A stretch of 64,000 nucleotides of DNA from Conchocele bisecta (Eukaryota; Mollusca; Bivalvia; Lucinida; Thyasiridae), in assembly GCA_029237695.1 (NCBI GenBank), contig CM055271.1:86158208-86222207 (forward strand). Direction: 5' to 3'. Below the pieces are notes generated by a model, which was given only the letters and a program-made list of their open reading frames with translations, made no database searches and was not told the DNA's origin. Positions 1-11,029 of the stretch are shown here, in pieces. Position 1 is the first letter of the stretch, and each line of letters starts with the position of its first letter. Position numbers and translations under genes: made by a program.

Positions 1-805
1 CGCCTCATTGATACCTTCCATTTGATATATGACATGACCATATTCGGTCAAAAATAAAATTTGACCCCAATTTGACCCCACGGGCCACGCCCATTTTTGA
101 CCCCAGGGTCACCATTTTAACAACTTTGAAAGAGCAATGTACATCGATCATTCCTACCAAGTTTCGTCGAAATCTGGCAAGCAGTTCATGAGAAGAAGAT
201 TTTTTAAGAATTTATGCTATTTTTAGACGGCGGCCATCTTGGATTAGCGATGACCTCTATTTTGACAAATCTGAAAAGGCTTCACCCATGGACCATAACT
301 TTAAGTTTGGCTACCATGGGCCAAGCGGTTCATGTGAAGAAGAATTTTGAAATCTCTAATAAAAGAACGACCTTTTGACCTATCGGCGGCCATCTTGGAT
401 GACATAACAATCCGATTTCGACAGAAAATGCACCAGAGTGATCGCCTCATTGATACCTTCAATTTGATATATGACATGACCATATTCGGTCAAAAATAAA
501 ATTTGACCCTGATTTGACCCCACGGGCCACGCCCATTTTTGACCCAGGGGTCACCATTTTAACAACTTTCAAAGAGCAATGTACATCGATCATTCCTACC
601 AAGTTTCGTCGAAATCCGGCTAGCGGTTCATGAGAAGAAGATTTTTTTAAGAATTTATGCTATTTTTAGACGGCGGCCATCTTGGATTACGTACTGACGT
701 CATTTTAACAATTTTGTAATCCCCCTACCTAAGGACCATGACCATGAAGTTTGGTGACCATAGGCCCAATGGTTACCGAGGAGAAGATGTTTGAAAATGT
801 TCACG

Positions 806-849
<44 letters not shown>

Positions 850-964
850 ACGACGGACACATTGCGGTAACAATAGCTCACATGAGCTTCGCTCAGGTGA
901 GCTAAAAACAAAACGCATATTTCGGACGGACGCACGGACGCACGGACACACGGACGTCATTTTG
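1..964 (+). repeat. Dispersed repeat family A, copy with internal 442-bp direct repeat
   Basis: The first ~240 bases recur almost unchanged from position 443 (offset 442). Each unit carries TTTGACCCCA blocks and a GGCGGCCATCTTGGA block. The element runs on through a (GAC)n tract, a near-palindrome AGCTCACATGAGC...GGTGAGCT (875-902) and a CGGACGGACG tail. The same order of blocks recurs at 24540-24880 and 25300-25545, so this is a dispersed family and not a local duplication. Short ORFs here are repeat translations without protein character. The superfamily is unknown. Confidence 0.75.
806..858. repeat. (GAC)n trinucleotide microsatellite
   Basis: About 14 near-perfect GAC/CGA triplets, then GGACGACGG. 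The run of D residues (plus strand) or S residues (minus strand) in the overlapping ORFs is just this microsatellite. It sits at the point in family A where the 25.4-kb copy has CCGGACGACGGACGG, so it is probably an expansion of the element's own tail. Confidence 0.95.
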
Positions 965-1145
965 ATCACTATGTCTCACTTTCCGCAAGCGGGCTCGACA
1001 AACACTAGCATTGATAATCAGCTGCATAGATCATGTTTCATTTGTGTTTCGCTTATGAAAATACAGACATTGGCATTCACAAAAAGTTTGTTTTGCCCGA
1101 GTGTTGGGTCTTGAAACGTGCAAGCCTTCAACACACTATATAGAA

Positions 1146-2070
1146 ACAAGAATCGAGGCAAAGCCACGAAGGCCAGGTTTTTTCCAAGCATAGACACTTG
1201 GATAACATAATTATACCCACTTTTTGTAGACTAGATGGCCGTGGCCTGCATGTCGTGCCTTGGGGCGAGGCATGGACACTAAAAAAATAGATATAGTAGA
1301 TGGAAATACTTTAACTAAAAAACTTTAACCGGACACACGGACGTACGGACGTACTAACGGACAGACGGACGCGGACGGACGGACGGATGCCAAAATGCCG
1401 ACTATATCGCGCTTCCCGCAAGCGGGCGCGACAAAGATGATAAACACCCATGTGAAGTATCAAGGTAATGGGTGAAGCAGTTGCAGAGATATAGTACACG
1501 AACAGACTTTAACAAACACAATCAAAGTAATTTGACCTTGACATTGGGCACAGGGGCCGCACGGTTGGGGGGTAGAATGAAAATATGGATGATGATAAAC
1601 ACCCATGTGAATTTTCAAGGTAATGGGCGAAGCAGTTGCAGAGATATAGTATAACGAAAAACTTGTAACCAAAACACTTTAACCAGATGTACGTTAAAAA
1701 GTTAACGTTGAAAATGGCTAAGTCAATTACGTAGAAATAATAGGTGAAGGTAAAACAAATGGTCACATGTTGGATAGTTGTATGTGGTAGGCACCCCTTG
1801 GTTATGAAGCTGTGAAAGTTTGGTGGTCCTAGGTGGTACAGTACCAAAGAAATGGACTTAAACACGAAAACTTAACATTGTAAACGCGAAAAGTTAACAT
1901 TGAAAATGGCTAAGTCGACTGCGCGGAAAAAATGGGTGAAGTTAAAAAAAAGGTAACATGTTGGATAGTGATATGTGGTAGGCACCCCTTGATTATGAAG
2001 ATGTGAAAGTTTGGTGGTCCTAGGTGGTACAGTAACAAAGAAATGGACTCAAACTTAACATTGAGTCTGG
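1146..2070 (+). repeat. Dispersed repeat family B, copy 1
   Basis: It starts with AATCGAGGCAAAGCCACGAA and contains ACTAGATGGCC, GCGAGGCATGGACACT, AACTTTAACCGGACACACGG with CGGA runs, a TATCGCGCTTCCCGCAAGCG block, then CACAGGGGCCGCACGG and two units with TTGAAAATGGCTAAGTC and TTTGGTGGTCCTAGGTGG. The same order of blocks occurs at 4997-6420. Partial copies lie at 15230-15430, 24879-25300 and, inverted, 42846-43085. It is non-coding and its type is unknown. Confidence 0.8.
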
Positions 2071-2168
2071 ATTCACTGATTACGTTATTCAGTACAGAGA
2101 AAGAAGCTAAGGCTAAGGGTTACTCTTAAGAAGTTGGGGAACAATGACTTCATTTCCATCACCAACAT

Positions 2169-2414
2169 ATGCTGATGGACATGTCACCATTAATAACAGA
2201 ACAGTGCCTTGTGTTTGAGAAGACTGATTTTGGTGTCACAATGGTAAATTTTACAACAGATGAATTTATTAACAGCATGGAGAACACGTCAACCAAGAAA
2301 AAGACAGATTGTGACATGAGACAATTTAAAAGTTACCTAAATGTGAAGAGAGAGGAAAGGGATATACGCTTGGATGATCCATCTAGGATTGGTTTTAAGC
2401 CTTTCACCTATTAG
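2169..2414 (+). pseudogene. Fragment resembling Crypton/KIAA1958-like tyrosine-recombinase N-terminus
   Basis: An 81-codon frame with plausible coding composition. Residues ~42-60 read TKKKTDCDMRQFKSYL followed by EERDI, which resembles the conserved N-terminal block (K-T-x-x-D-M-x-x-F-x-x-[YF]-L ... R-x-I) of the Crypton/DUF3504 proteins that are abundant in molluscs. No recombinase catalytic domain (R-H-R-Y) follows. After the stop at 2412 the sequence becomes AT-rich and then a G run. It sits directly downstream of family B. It is probably a 5' fragment of a dead element. A chance ORF cannot be excluded. Confidence 0.35.
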
Positions 2415-2770
2415 TATCTGCAAGAATATTTCATTTTATGTCTAGGCTATTGCAATAAATGTGTAATGTCACACACAAATATGGAAATCATAGGCGTCGC
2501 CAGGGGTGGGGGGGGGGGGGTTCAGTTTTAATTTTTGGGTGTCTCAATGGTACAGGTGACTGTTTGAAAGTATGGCTCTAAAATGCATTAGAACGCCGCA
2601 AATTGCACATATAAATCAAAAGGTACCCACCCCACCCCCACCCCGACTAAGGAGAGGGGATATCCCTCTCGCACTCGAACCCCCTGGAAAATGTCTGTCA
2701 AATTTATTGAATATTCCGGTACAATCAATTTACCCGTGTCTGAATGGAGCTAAATAAATTGCGTTTCAAA
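2415..2770. other. Intergenic stretch with G-run and C-rich block
   Basis: Contains GGGGTGGGGGGGGGGGG (2505-2521) and, 110 bp later, CCCACCCCACCCCCACCCC (2626-2644). The pairing of a G-run with a C-run could form a weak stem or mark the ends of a small hAT-like MITE (GCCAGGGGTGGGG ... CCCCCTGG), but no target duplication is clear. No gene seen. Confidence 0.3.
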
Positions 2771-2844
2771 CACTCAACAACGTCTTCAAACCACCATCCA
2801 GCAATCCGGAAAAGGGGAAAATATGCATCATGTGAACTCACACA

Positions 2845-3790
2845 CAACTACCTCAGAACATCCTCGTACACTAAGTGATACAAACATGAACAAACCAGTG
2901 AGCATCCCCTACACCGGGTGATACGAGCATAAAACACGATGTTGACATGAACATTGAACACCAAATGGAACGTCCTACGACGCACAATGATACAAACACT
3001 CAAAACACAGGTGAACATCATCTTAAGTCACGTGATACAAAAATGAACTTAGAACACACTGGTCAATCTCCTTCTACACCAAGTGATACACACATGAATA
3101 CTGAAATGATAGTTTATGTTTAATTTCCAATAATGCCTAGTGAACTACACTTTGATTAAGTAGTGACCAAATTCATTGAGAACCCGGACAACGACATCGA
3201 TTGATCAACCATGAATTACGAGGCTGCATAACCATTCCATCCAGGACCATCTGGAAACAATTTCATGGCCATAAATACCACTCTAAAACATTTCGCGGTC
3301 GACATTTTAACCGAAATACCAATCGGACGAAAGGACGGGATGTTTCTATAATCAAGAACAAGACGAACATAGAAAAGCGCGCACATGTAATTCATTCAGA
3401 AATTTGAGACGACTGCGGTGCATGGAAGAAGGAATCTTGCCCGAAATCAATTTTCGTCGAAAAGGAATGACGCTTGGTGCCATTGGTAAAACGCAATAAT
3501 TTGTAATGTGTTGAAAGAACTGGACGTATATTCCATACACTTACAGCATATCCGGAATTTAAGAGACGGGTAACTTGGATAGGAAATGTGCCGGACATGC
3601 ACGGGTATTTACCCCTCGACGAGACACTCGTCGAATACATCGTTACGTTTCCAGAACGACAGGTGCACGGAAATGTGAAACACATAGAATATATGTTATA
3701 CATCTACATGTATAATAGTTATAATATGTGGCTATGCCTCGAGAAATGGGCCCGTGGCATGATAATGATCTATGATACTCGTTAGAAGTA
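2845..3790 (+). pseudogene. OTU-type mollusc multicopy family, decayed copy 1 (linker and C-terminal domain)
   Basis: Homologous to 7020-7930. The first part (2845-3110) is a degenerate ~45-bp repeat coding [SN]DTNMNTEHTGEHPPT-like linker units. The second part shows, across frames, FHGHKYHS..., FNRNTNRTKGRDV, KTNIEKRAHVIHSEI, DDCGAWKKESCPKS, then LDETLVEYI and VHGNVKHIEY, all in the same order as in copy 2. At least three frameshifts and several stops break it, so it cannot be expressed. The C-terminal domain recalls the RTKGRD...W-x-x-CGAW-x-K...C-P-K block of large uncharacterised OTU-containing proteins of molluscs and lancelets, from memory. The biochemical role is unknown. No OTU part is seen for this copy. 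Confidence 0.6.
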
Positions 3791-4995
3791 TGACATGTGT
3801 TTTATTGGTGGAATGGTGAACAGTACAGATGCTGATAACTCCGCGTATATATATATTAAGAAAATATTGCATTTGATGCTTCTATTATGAATATATATGA
3901 CGTAACTCCATTTCGGCCCGACATCACCGTTGCGCCGCGGGCGTATTACATTACGACAGCAAAATCGATATTGATTTCTAAAATCAGTAAAACGTTTCGT
4001 GTTTAGAGCTCATGATGAATACAATTCCGCATGAGCTCCAAATGTTTTGCCCCCTTATCGACGGCATTTTTTTTTTTCAAATATCAACATCGATGATAAA
4101 CGGCAAGGCGACTATGTAGGTAATTCAAAAGACTGGTGCATATTATTCCATTTACAATGTATATTGGTGCCGTATAAATTATTCCTATATCGATATTATT
4201 TAAAGTCAATATAGGGTTAACTGTATTGTAATTTTGAAATTTGCGGCGTGTATCAGAAAATGATAAGTCGGAAAATCTGTTCAGCGGCATTTTATGTGAG
4301 TTTTCCCACGTTATTGGTCATTTAGTGGCAGAGTAAATTGATGGACCCCAATCTGAGTATTGGCGTAGGAATATATTCAATGTAGTGCCCCAAGGTGTGT
4401 ATTGAAATAATTTGCGACCGTTCATCGACATTGATAAACCTGTAATGTATGACCATCAGCCAATCAGATTGTGTGACATTTACTGAGTACATTAGAATAT
4501 ACTTTATAAAATTGTTTAAAGCCCCTATACGGCTCAAGTTGCCGAATTTGGCCTCCTATTGGGTTTTTCCACACATAAATCCAACAGGTTTCTATTTACA
4601 CACACTTTGAAACTGTTTGCATTCATTTTGGTACAAAAATGAGTTTGTAGTCGATGAAAATATCAATATTTGTTGATAAACAAACAGCAGGTGCGTGTTT
4701 CAAAGCCCGATAGATTTTCCGATAGACGCTCGGGTCAACTCCTCAACTCCCCGATTCGCGGCCGATGAATTCCGATAGCCGGAGTTTATCGACTCGCTTC
4801 CGAGCCGAAGCCATTGGGTTACGGAAATGAAATTGTTAATATTGACATTTTGCACTGAGTGGTACACAAAACAAGTTTTTGTTGTCTTCACATTGCGATT
4901 GAGATGTAAATCTCAATACTTGAGATGTATCTATTAGGCAGTATATGTTAATTTTGTGTACTAAATCAGTTGCCAAACATGTTTTTGTGTTTGAA
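3791..4995. other. No recognisable gene
   Basis: AT-rich sequence with only short ORFs lacking protein character. I see no strong repeat and no RNA gene. A slightly GC-rich patch lies at 4700-4810. Confidence 0.5.
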
Positions 4996-4996
4996 A

Positions 4997-6420
4997 CAAG
5001 AAACGAGGCAAAGCCACGAAGGCCAGGTTTTTTCCAAGCATGGACACTTGGATAACATAATTATACCCACTTTTTGTAGACTAGATGGCCATGGCCTGCA
5101 TGTCGCGCCTTGGGGCGAGGCATGGACACTAAACAAATAGATATAGTAGATGGAAAAACTTTAACGAAAAAACTTTAACCGGACACACGGACGTACGGAC
5201 GGACGGACGATATCGCGCTTTCCGCAAGCGGGTGCGACAATGATGACACCCATGTGAAGTATCAAGGTAATGGGTGAAGCAGTTGCAGAGATATAGTACA
5301 CGAAAAAACTTTAACAAATAAATTCAAAGTAATTTGACCTTCACATTGCGCACAGGGGCCGCACGGTTGGGGGTTAGAGTGAAAATATGGACGATGATAA
5401 ACACCCATGTGAAGTTTCAAGGTAATGGGCGAAGCAGTTGCAGAGATATAGTATAACAAAAAAGTTTTAACCAAAAAACTCTAACCAGACGTACATTAAA
5501 AAGTTAACGTTGAAAATGGCTAAGTCAATTACGTAGAAATAATAGGTGAAGGTAAAAAAATTGTCACATGTTGGATAGTTGTATGTGGTTATGAAGCTGT
5601 GAAAGTTTGGTGGTCCTAGGTGGTACAGTACCAAAGAAATGGACTTAAACACGAAAACTTAACATTGTAAACGCGAAAACTTAACATTGAAAATGGCTAA
5701 GTCGACTGCGCGGAAAAAATGGGTGAAGTTAAAAAAAAAAGTAACATGTTGGATAGTGATATGTGGTGGGTACCCCTTGATTATGAAGCTGTGAAAGTTT
5801 GGTGGTCCTAGGTGGTACAGTACCAAAGAAATGGACTTAAACACGAAAACTTAACATTGTAAACGCGAAAACTTAACATTGAAAATGGCTAAGTCGACTA
5901 CGCGGAAAAAATGGGTGAAGTTAAAAAAAAAAGTAACATGTTGGATAGTGATATGTGGTGGGCACCCCTTGATTATGAAGCTGTGAAAGTTTGGTGGTCC
6001 TAGGTGGTACAGTAACAAAGAAAGAAATGGACTCAAACACGAAAACTTAACATGATTGTGGACGCCGCCCGCCGCCCGCCCGCCCGCCGGCGGTTTCGCC
6101 AATCCAATAGCCTGGATTTTTTTTCAAAAAACCTGGCTAAAAAAGTAACATGTTGGATAGTGATATGTGGTGGGCACCCCTTGATTATGAAGCTGTGAAA
6201 GTTTGGTGGTCCTAGGTGGTACAGTAACAAAGAAATGGACTCAAACACGAAAACTTAACATTGATTGTGGACGCCGCCCGCCCGCCCGCCCGCCCGCGTG
6301 TAGCCGCCCGCCCGCCCGCCCGCCCGCCCGCCCGCCCGCCCGCCCGGCTTTCGCCAATCCAATAGCCTGGATGTTTTTTTCAAAAAAACTGACTAAAATC
6401 GGAAAATTGTATTACTGAGC
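4997..6420 (+). repeat. Dispersed repeat family B, copy 2, expanded by ~180-190-bp tandem units
   Basis: The opening repeats copy 1 almost base for base. The tail is a tandem of units that start near TTGAAAATGGCTAAGTC at 5510, 5688 and 5879 and each end in TTTGGTGGTCCTAGGTGGTAC. A further truncated unit lies at 6130-6250. Copy 1 has two such units, so this copy gained extra ones. Minus-strand ORFs repeating SISLVLYHLGPPNFHS are translations of the unit and not a gene. Confidence 0.8.
6060..6346. repeat. Two (CCCG/CCGC)n microsatellite blocks with flanking hairpin
   Basis: Long CGCC/CCCG runs at 6062-6092 and 6272-6345 interrupt the family B tail. Each is followed by TTTCGCCAATCCAATAGCCTGG and a T-run/A-run. 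The following TAGCCTGGATTTTTT and CAAAAAACCTGGCTA form a short stem. The blocks stand out as extremely GC-rich in an AT-rich region. Confidence 0.9.
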
Positions 6421-6429
6421 CGTTCAGGG

Positions 6430-6680
6430 CCTTTAACTGTACTAGCTAGGGATTTGAAACTTGGTGTATGTGTCTTCATTATGGTGTGTAGATGCGCAAA
6501 GTGAATTTTGATTTTTTATTCGACCCCGCTCGTGGACTATCTCCCCCTTTTTGACTTAAAATCTCTCAATTTTGCCTTATAAAAATAAAACTGATCCACC
6601 GTAATAGATAGGCACTTGCAACTTGGTGTATGCATTCCGTATGGTGTGTAGACACGCATTGTAACACATATACCTATTTT
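6430..6680 (-). repeat. Family C remnant, two ~155-bp units
   Basis: AACTTGGTGTATG...TGGTGTGTAGA...CGCA occurs at 6458 and again at 6621. Between them TATCTCCCCCTTTTTGAC is the reverse complement of the GGGGGAGATA hallmark of family C (15.7-16.9 kb). This is a diverged, inverted copy. Confidence 0.55.
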
Positions 6681-6681
6681 A

Positions 6682-7930
6682 TTGCAGACTGCTAACCAGG
6701 GTATGAAGACGCTAACGGTTGCTGTCGTCAGAGAAAACATGTTCTTGAAACGCATTCCACTTGAATCGACATTACACTCCGATTTCGGTGATGATGTACA
6801 ATATCCCATATCAAGCGCATACTTGAACACTTATCACACCTCTTTAAAGACCACGTTGCAACGCACTAGTGACGGTGATTGTTTGTTTAACTCTCCTTAC
6901 GGGAGACGAATTCAAGAATGTTGAAGTATCGCTGCCGTAACAAGTACATGTATGTAGTATTGATCATTGACACTGAGGACACGGATGACTCCGGCTGAAC
7001 AACAAGTGTGACCACTGAAAACGCTGAAAAACATCCTCCTACACTGAGTGATACAAACATGAACACTGAACACACTAGTGAACATCCACCTACATCGAGT
7101 GATGCAAACACGAACACTGCATACAAGGTGACATGAACATATAACACCAACTGGAACATCCTACGACGCCGATTGATGCAACATGAACACTGAACACACA
7201 GGTGAACACACTGGTCAATGTCCTTCTGCACCAAGTAATACACACATGAATACTGAAATGCACATTCAATTGCCACTAATGCCTAGTGTGTCTGAAGTAA
7301 ACAATGAACTACAACTTGATGTATCTCCTGTCACTCGATTTGAGCTATCTATCTACGATACTGGAAGAGACCACCTTCATTGAGAGGCCGGAAAAACACA
7401 TCAATTCATCAGACATGAATGACGAGACTGCAGAACCATTCCATCCAGGACCACTAGGGAACTTCATGGTAATTAATACCACCCTAAAACCGTTTACCGG
7501 GCCATATTTTAACCGAAATACCAACCGGGCAAAAGGACGGGATATTTTTATAACCAACAAGACGAACATAGAAAAGCGTGCACATGGAATTCAATCAAAA
7601 ATTTGGGATGACTGCGGTGCATGGAAAAAGTTATCTTGCCCAAAATCAACTTTCGTCGAAAAGGAAAGACGCTGTGCGTCACTGGTACAACGCAATAATT
7701 TGTATTGTGTTGAAAGAACTGGACGTTTATTCCAGTTGATACCGAACCAGAACCTGAAAGCATTCTGGAGGTTAATCGACTATATCAGACACTTGGATAG
7801 GAAATGTGCCGGACATGCACGGGTATTTACCCCTCGACGAGACACTTGTCGAATACATCGGTACGACAGTTTCATGGAAATTTGAAACACATAGAATATA
7901 TGTTATAGATACAGACGCAGTTCCAGGGTT
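6682..7930 (+). pseudogene. OTU-type mollusc multicopy family, decayed copy 2 (OTU motif, linker, C-terminal domain)
   Basis: Codons 1-80 end in RTSDGDCLFNS, the cysteine-containing start of an OTU-like protease fold (D-G-[ND]-C-L-[FY]). A frameshift follows at ~6895, and the +1 frame then reads LLTGDEFKNVE, as expected after this motif. From 6930 another frame gives KYRCRNKYMYVV and, after one stop (~6997), a linker of TLSDTNMNTEHT-type repeats. The frame 7304-7885 (193 codons) carries FNRNTNRAKGRDI, KTNIEKRAHGIQ, WDDCGAWKKLSCPKSTFVEK and CAGHARVFTPR. A later frame has HGNLKHIEYML. The Cys of the OTU motif is present, but the His and the rest of the fold are missing, so the product would be dead. 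The whole block is paralogous to 2845-3790. Deubiquitinase-like function is family knowledge only. Confidence 0.65.
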
Positions 7931-8480
7931 GTGGGTCCACCGGGTCTGGACCCACCCCTGCTCTCGGCAAAAAAAAATACAAATGTTAAATTTTCCTGTA
8001 TATCTGGACGTTGCTCATGTCAATCAAAGTGCCAGTTACACCCAACTGGGCAAGGATAGTGCGAAAATAAAAAATGGCCGCCAAGGGGAGATAAGTCATT
8101 AAAAATCAATGTGCTTCTTCATCATGCCGTGTTAAACATGTATACCGAATTTGGTTACGATCGGTCAAGTAAAACTTGTGTTGTTGTGGAAAAGGATACA
8201 GAGTGCGAAAATTAAAATTGCTGCCAAGGGGAGATAGGTCATCGGAACTCTTTGAAAAGAAATAGGCTTCTTCGTCTTGCTGTGATAAAACAAGTATCGG
8301 GATCTACACTGTGTGCAAACATTGGGATTGAGGTATATGGTATTAAAAAAGGATTAATGAGGGGAATCGCAACAGTGAATGAAGGAAATGCTTTGTCCAT
8401 CCTTCCCTGTTTGCGACATACATGTATTTCAGCGGGCCTACTAAACACCACAGGACACCCCAAAAGACCACAATAGACAT
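7931..8480 (+). repeat. Two-copy ~140-bp tandem repeat related to family C
   Basis: AGTGCGAAAATAAAAAATGG...CCAAGGGGAGATAAGTCAT (8060) recurs as AGTGCGAAAATTAAAATTG...CCAAGGGGAGATAGGTCAT (8199), each followed by CTTCTTCNTC and a TGT-A-AAA block. The GGGGAGATA core links it to family C. A block near 8428-8475 (CTACTAAACACC...GGACACCCCAAAAG) recurs inverted at ~20634-20665. The 74-codon ORFs here have no protein character. Confidence 0.5.
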
Positions 8481-8699
8481 AAAAACGGTTGCATAACTAT
8501 ATAAATAAAGTTGAAATATATGTAAATGATAAGTACCACTATAGTATGCGGTAGCACCATTTACTAATCAAAAACCAAATACAACATTCATTAACTGTTA
8601 GGAACGATCAATGAAAGGAATCCACAGTTAAAGAAATAAACAATACAGGTAGTTCTTGATCAGACAATGATGTACATCCTTGTAATAAGTCACAAGACA

Positions 8700-9010
8700 G
8701 CCCCGACGTGAATATGTAAGTGGATACCAGTATGTGTCAAGAAACTCGAGATGAACCAGCAATCAGTTTACAACCAGGGCACTTCGGACACAAATTTCCA
8801 AAATACGAATACCAGCTCCGAAAAACAAACAGTGTTCAACATGACAGTGACAACAACGACACGAATGCAATTTATTCTGATACAATGGATAAAAGTGATA
8901 GTGTACAGTTTGCTGTGCCAGACAACGTTAATACGTTGCGACAATGTTACTGGCCTTCATCATTAGACACATACAACATGTTAAGGGGACCAAATCTAAT
9001 TGGCATATAA
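8700..9010 (+). other. Possible extra linker fragment of the OTU-type family
   Basis: One frame (8751-8966) starts with NQGTSDTNFQNTNTSSEKQT, similar in style to the SDTNMNTEHT linkers at 2.9 and 7.1 kb. The overlapping frame 8720-9010 has no known motif. It ends directly against the LINE fragment at 9019, so it may be the older sequence into which the LINE inserted. Weakly supported. Confidence 0.25.
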
Positions 9011-9018
9011 TAAATGCA

Positions 9019-10300
9019 GGTGTGCCATAGGGCTCTATCATTGGACCACTATTGTTTCTTATATATATTAATGATATTGTGGACACCATAAACTGGAATA
9101 TACGTTTGTTTGCGGACGATACCAGCCTGTACATCGTTATAGACGATCCTAATGAAGCAGGGGAAATATTACAAACCGATATAGATAAAATTACTAATTG
9201 GGCAACACAATGGATTGTTATGTTTAACGCCGCAAAAACTGAATCACTGCTCATATCCCGCAATAGTATTAAGCCACAACATCCCCAATTGCATATGTTT
9301 AATCAACCCATAAATGAAGTTGCTTGTCATAAGCACCTTGGTATAGTTTTAACAAACTCTTGTACTTGGCAACACCAGATCTAATTTATCAAAGACAAAG
9401 CTTGGTCCAGAATTAATATTATGAGGAGCTTGAAGTTCAAACTCTCAAGAAAAACATTGCAAACCATTTATATTGCATTCATACGCCCTGTTCAAGAATA
9501 CGGCAACGTTATTTGGGATAATTGTTCAATAAGTGAAAAACATTAACTTGACAAAATACAACATGAAGCAGCAATAATCGTAACAGGTGCCACGAAATTG
9601 GTATCATTGACTGATCTATACCAGGAAGTAGGATGGGAAAGCTTACGAGAACGCAGACGAAAATAAAAAATAATTTTATATAACAAAATGGTAAATGGTT
9701 TAACACCTGAGTATTTGTCATCACTTGTCCCTCAGGCTGTTGGAAGCACCACTCGATATAATTTACGGAACAATAGCAACTTCCACCCACCTCACTTACG
9801 AACTACACTGTACTCTAATTCTTTCTTACCTTCATTCATTAGAGAATGGAATAATTTACCGCTTCACGTCCGAGAGGCATCGTCACTTGCGAAATTCAAA
9901 ACATTTCTTTATAGTCATTCAAAGATAGTGCCAAAACACTACTACCATGTGATAAGAAAAGCACAAATTATACACACCAGATTAGGAATTGTAGCTCCCT
10001 TAATTATGATCTCAACCAGAAAAATAGTTCAGATTCTCCAATATGCCGTTGTGGTAGTATAGAAAATGTACAACATTACCTCCTTAACTGTCCATACTAT
10101 CATGATTTAAGAGCAGATTTATTTCTAACCATTACACAAATACCCGACGTAAATCTTCAATTATTGATACATGATACCTTAGACATCTTACTGTTTGGCA
10201 ATAATGACTTATCCCACGAAGATAACATTAAAGTCTTTCACGTTGTGCAAACATATATCCTCCGAAATAAAAGAGTTTTGTTAATCAAAAACATATGTAT
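9019..10300 (+). pseudogene. Non-LTR retrotransposon (CR1/Jockey-type) reverse transcriptase, 5'-truncated
   Basis: The frame opens at GVP-stop-GS (GVPQG expected, CAG to TAG at 9028), followed by IIGPLLFLIYINDIV and the catalytic FADDTSLY (9109-9132), then WFNAAKTE-like and HKHLGIVLTNS blocks, the thumb FIRPVQEYGNVIWDN, AAIIVTGATKLVSL and YNKMVNGLTPEYL. All of this lies in one frame from 9019 to ~9985 with only four stops (9028, 9382, 9544, 9664). A single shift at ~9984 leads to a tail with CRCGSIENVQHYLLNC, a zinc-knuckle-like end. The endonuclease and RT fingers are missing, as in typical 5' truncation. Nonsense changes outnumber indels. The region to ~10850 is probably the 3' UTR. No poly(A) or target duplication was fixed. 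Confidence 0.85.
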
Positions 10301-11029
10301 TGCCATGTTTGATGTGTTTTTCATAAATCATTGTATATATGGCTATTTCACAATCCCATGAGCAGACGACGTGGACCTTCCTGTAGAAAATGCATATATT
10401 TTACACTATTTTTATGACTGTTATTCACTGTTCATGTTTATTCCTTTCTATGTTCATTTTCTGTGTCTATCGTTGTGTACCCATACCCTTTTCATTCTTT
10501 TGTCCCTTTGTGCGTTTTATCCACTTTACATCCTGGTACTTTGGAGCTCAGTAAAATTCCTGCCGGTTGACAATATTTTCTCGAATGATGTTTTAGCGTT
10601 TTAATTCTTTCGTTTGGTAAGCAATTTGGTTTCAAGGTTAATGAATTGTTATTTCATATCCATATATACGACCTGCGCTGGTTGTGTTGAGTAAGTGACT
10701 GTTTATTCGCGTTTGAAATGTCCACCTCATCAGTGTTTACATTGTGCAAATCCCACAATGGCACGAGCTATTAATATTGTTGGTGAACAGATTAACAGGG
10801 CATTCTGATATGGCATGTTGCACTCACAATCCCTAATCCTTTCCAGTTTATACTGATGTCACTTTCACCACCTTGAATTGACGCACGATCACCTGCGAGA
10901 GAGGGAGCATTTGGAGAATTCAGCGAACGAGACACACATGCCCATTAACTTGGTAGGTTTCGTGTCATGTATGGTTAGTACCTTGAATCTACATCCGTTC
11001 AATGAAAGACTGCGCAACATACCCCACCG

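Noticed and set aside
791..1114. ORF with a run of aspartates (and serines on the other strand)
   Set aside because: It is a translation of the (GAC)n microsatellite and flanking repeat family A.
5467..6248. Series of similar minus-strand ORFs (SISLLLYHLGPPNFHS...)
   Set aside because: They repeat because the ~190-bp non-coding unit of family B repeats. They are not a gene family.
10371..10604. Hydrophobic 77-codon ORF as a membrane protein
   Set aside because: It is T-rich sequence downstream of the LINE, most likely its 3' UTR. Hydrophobicity follows from base composition.
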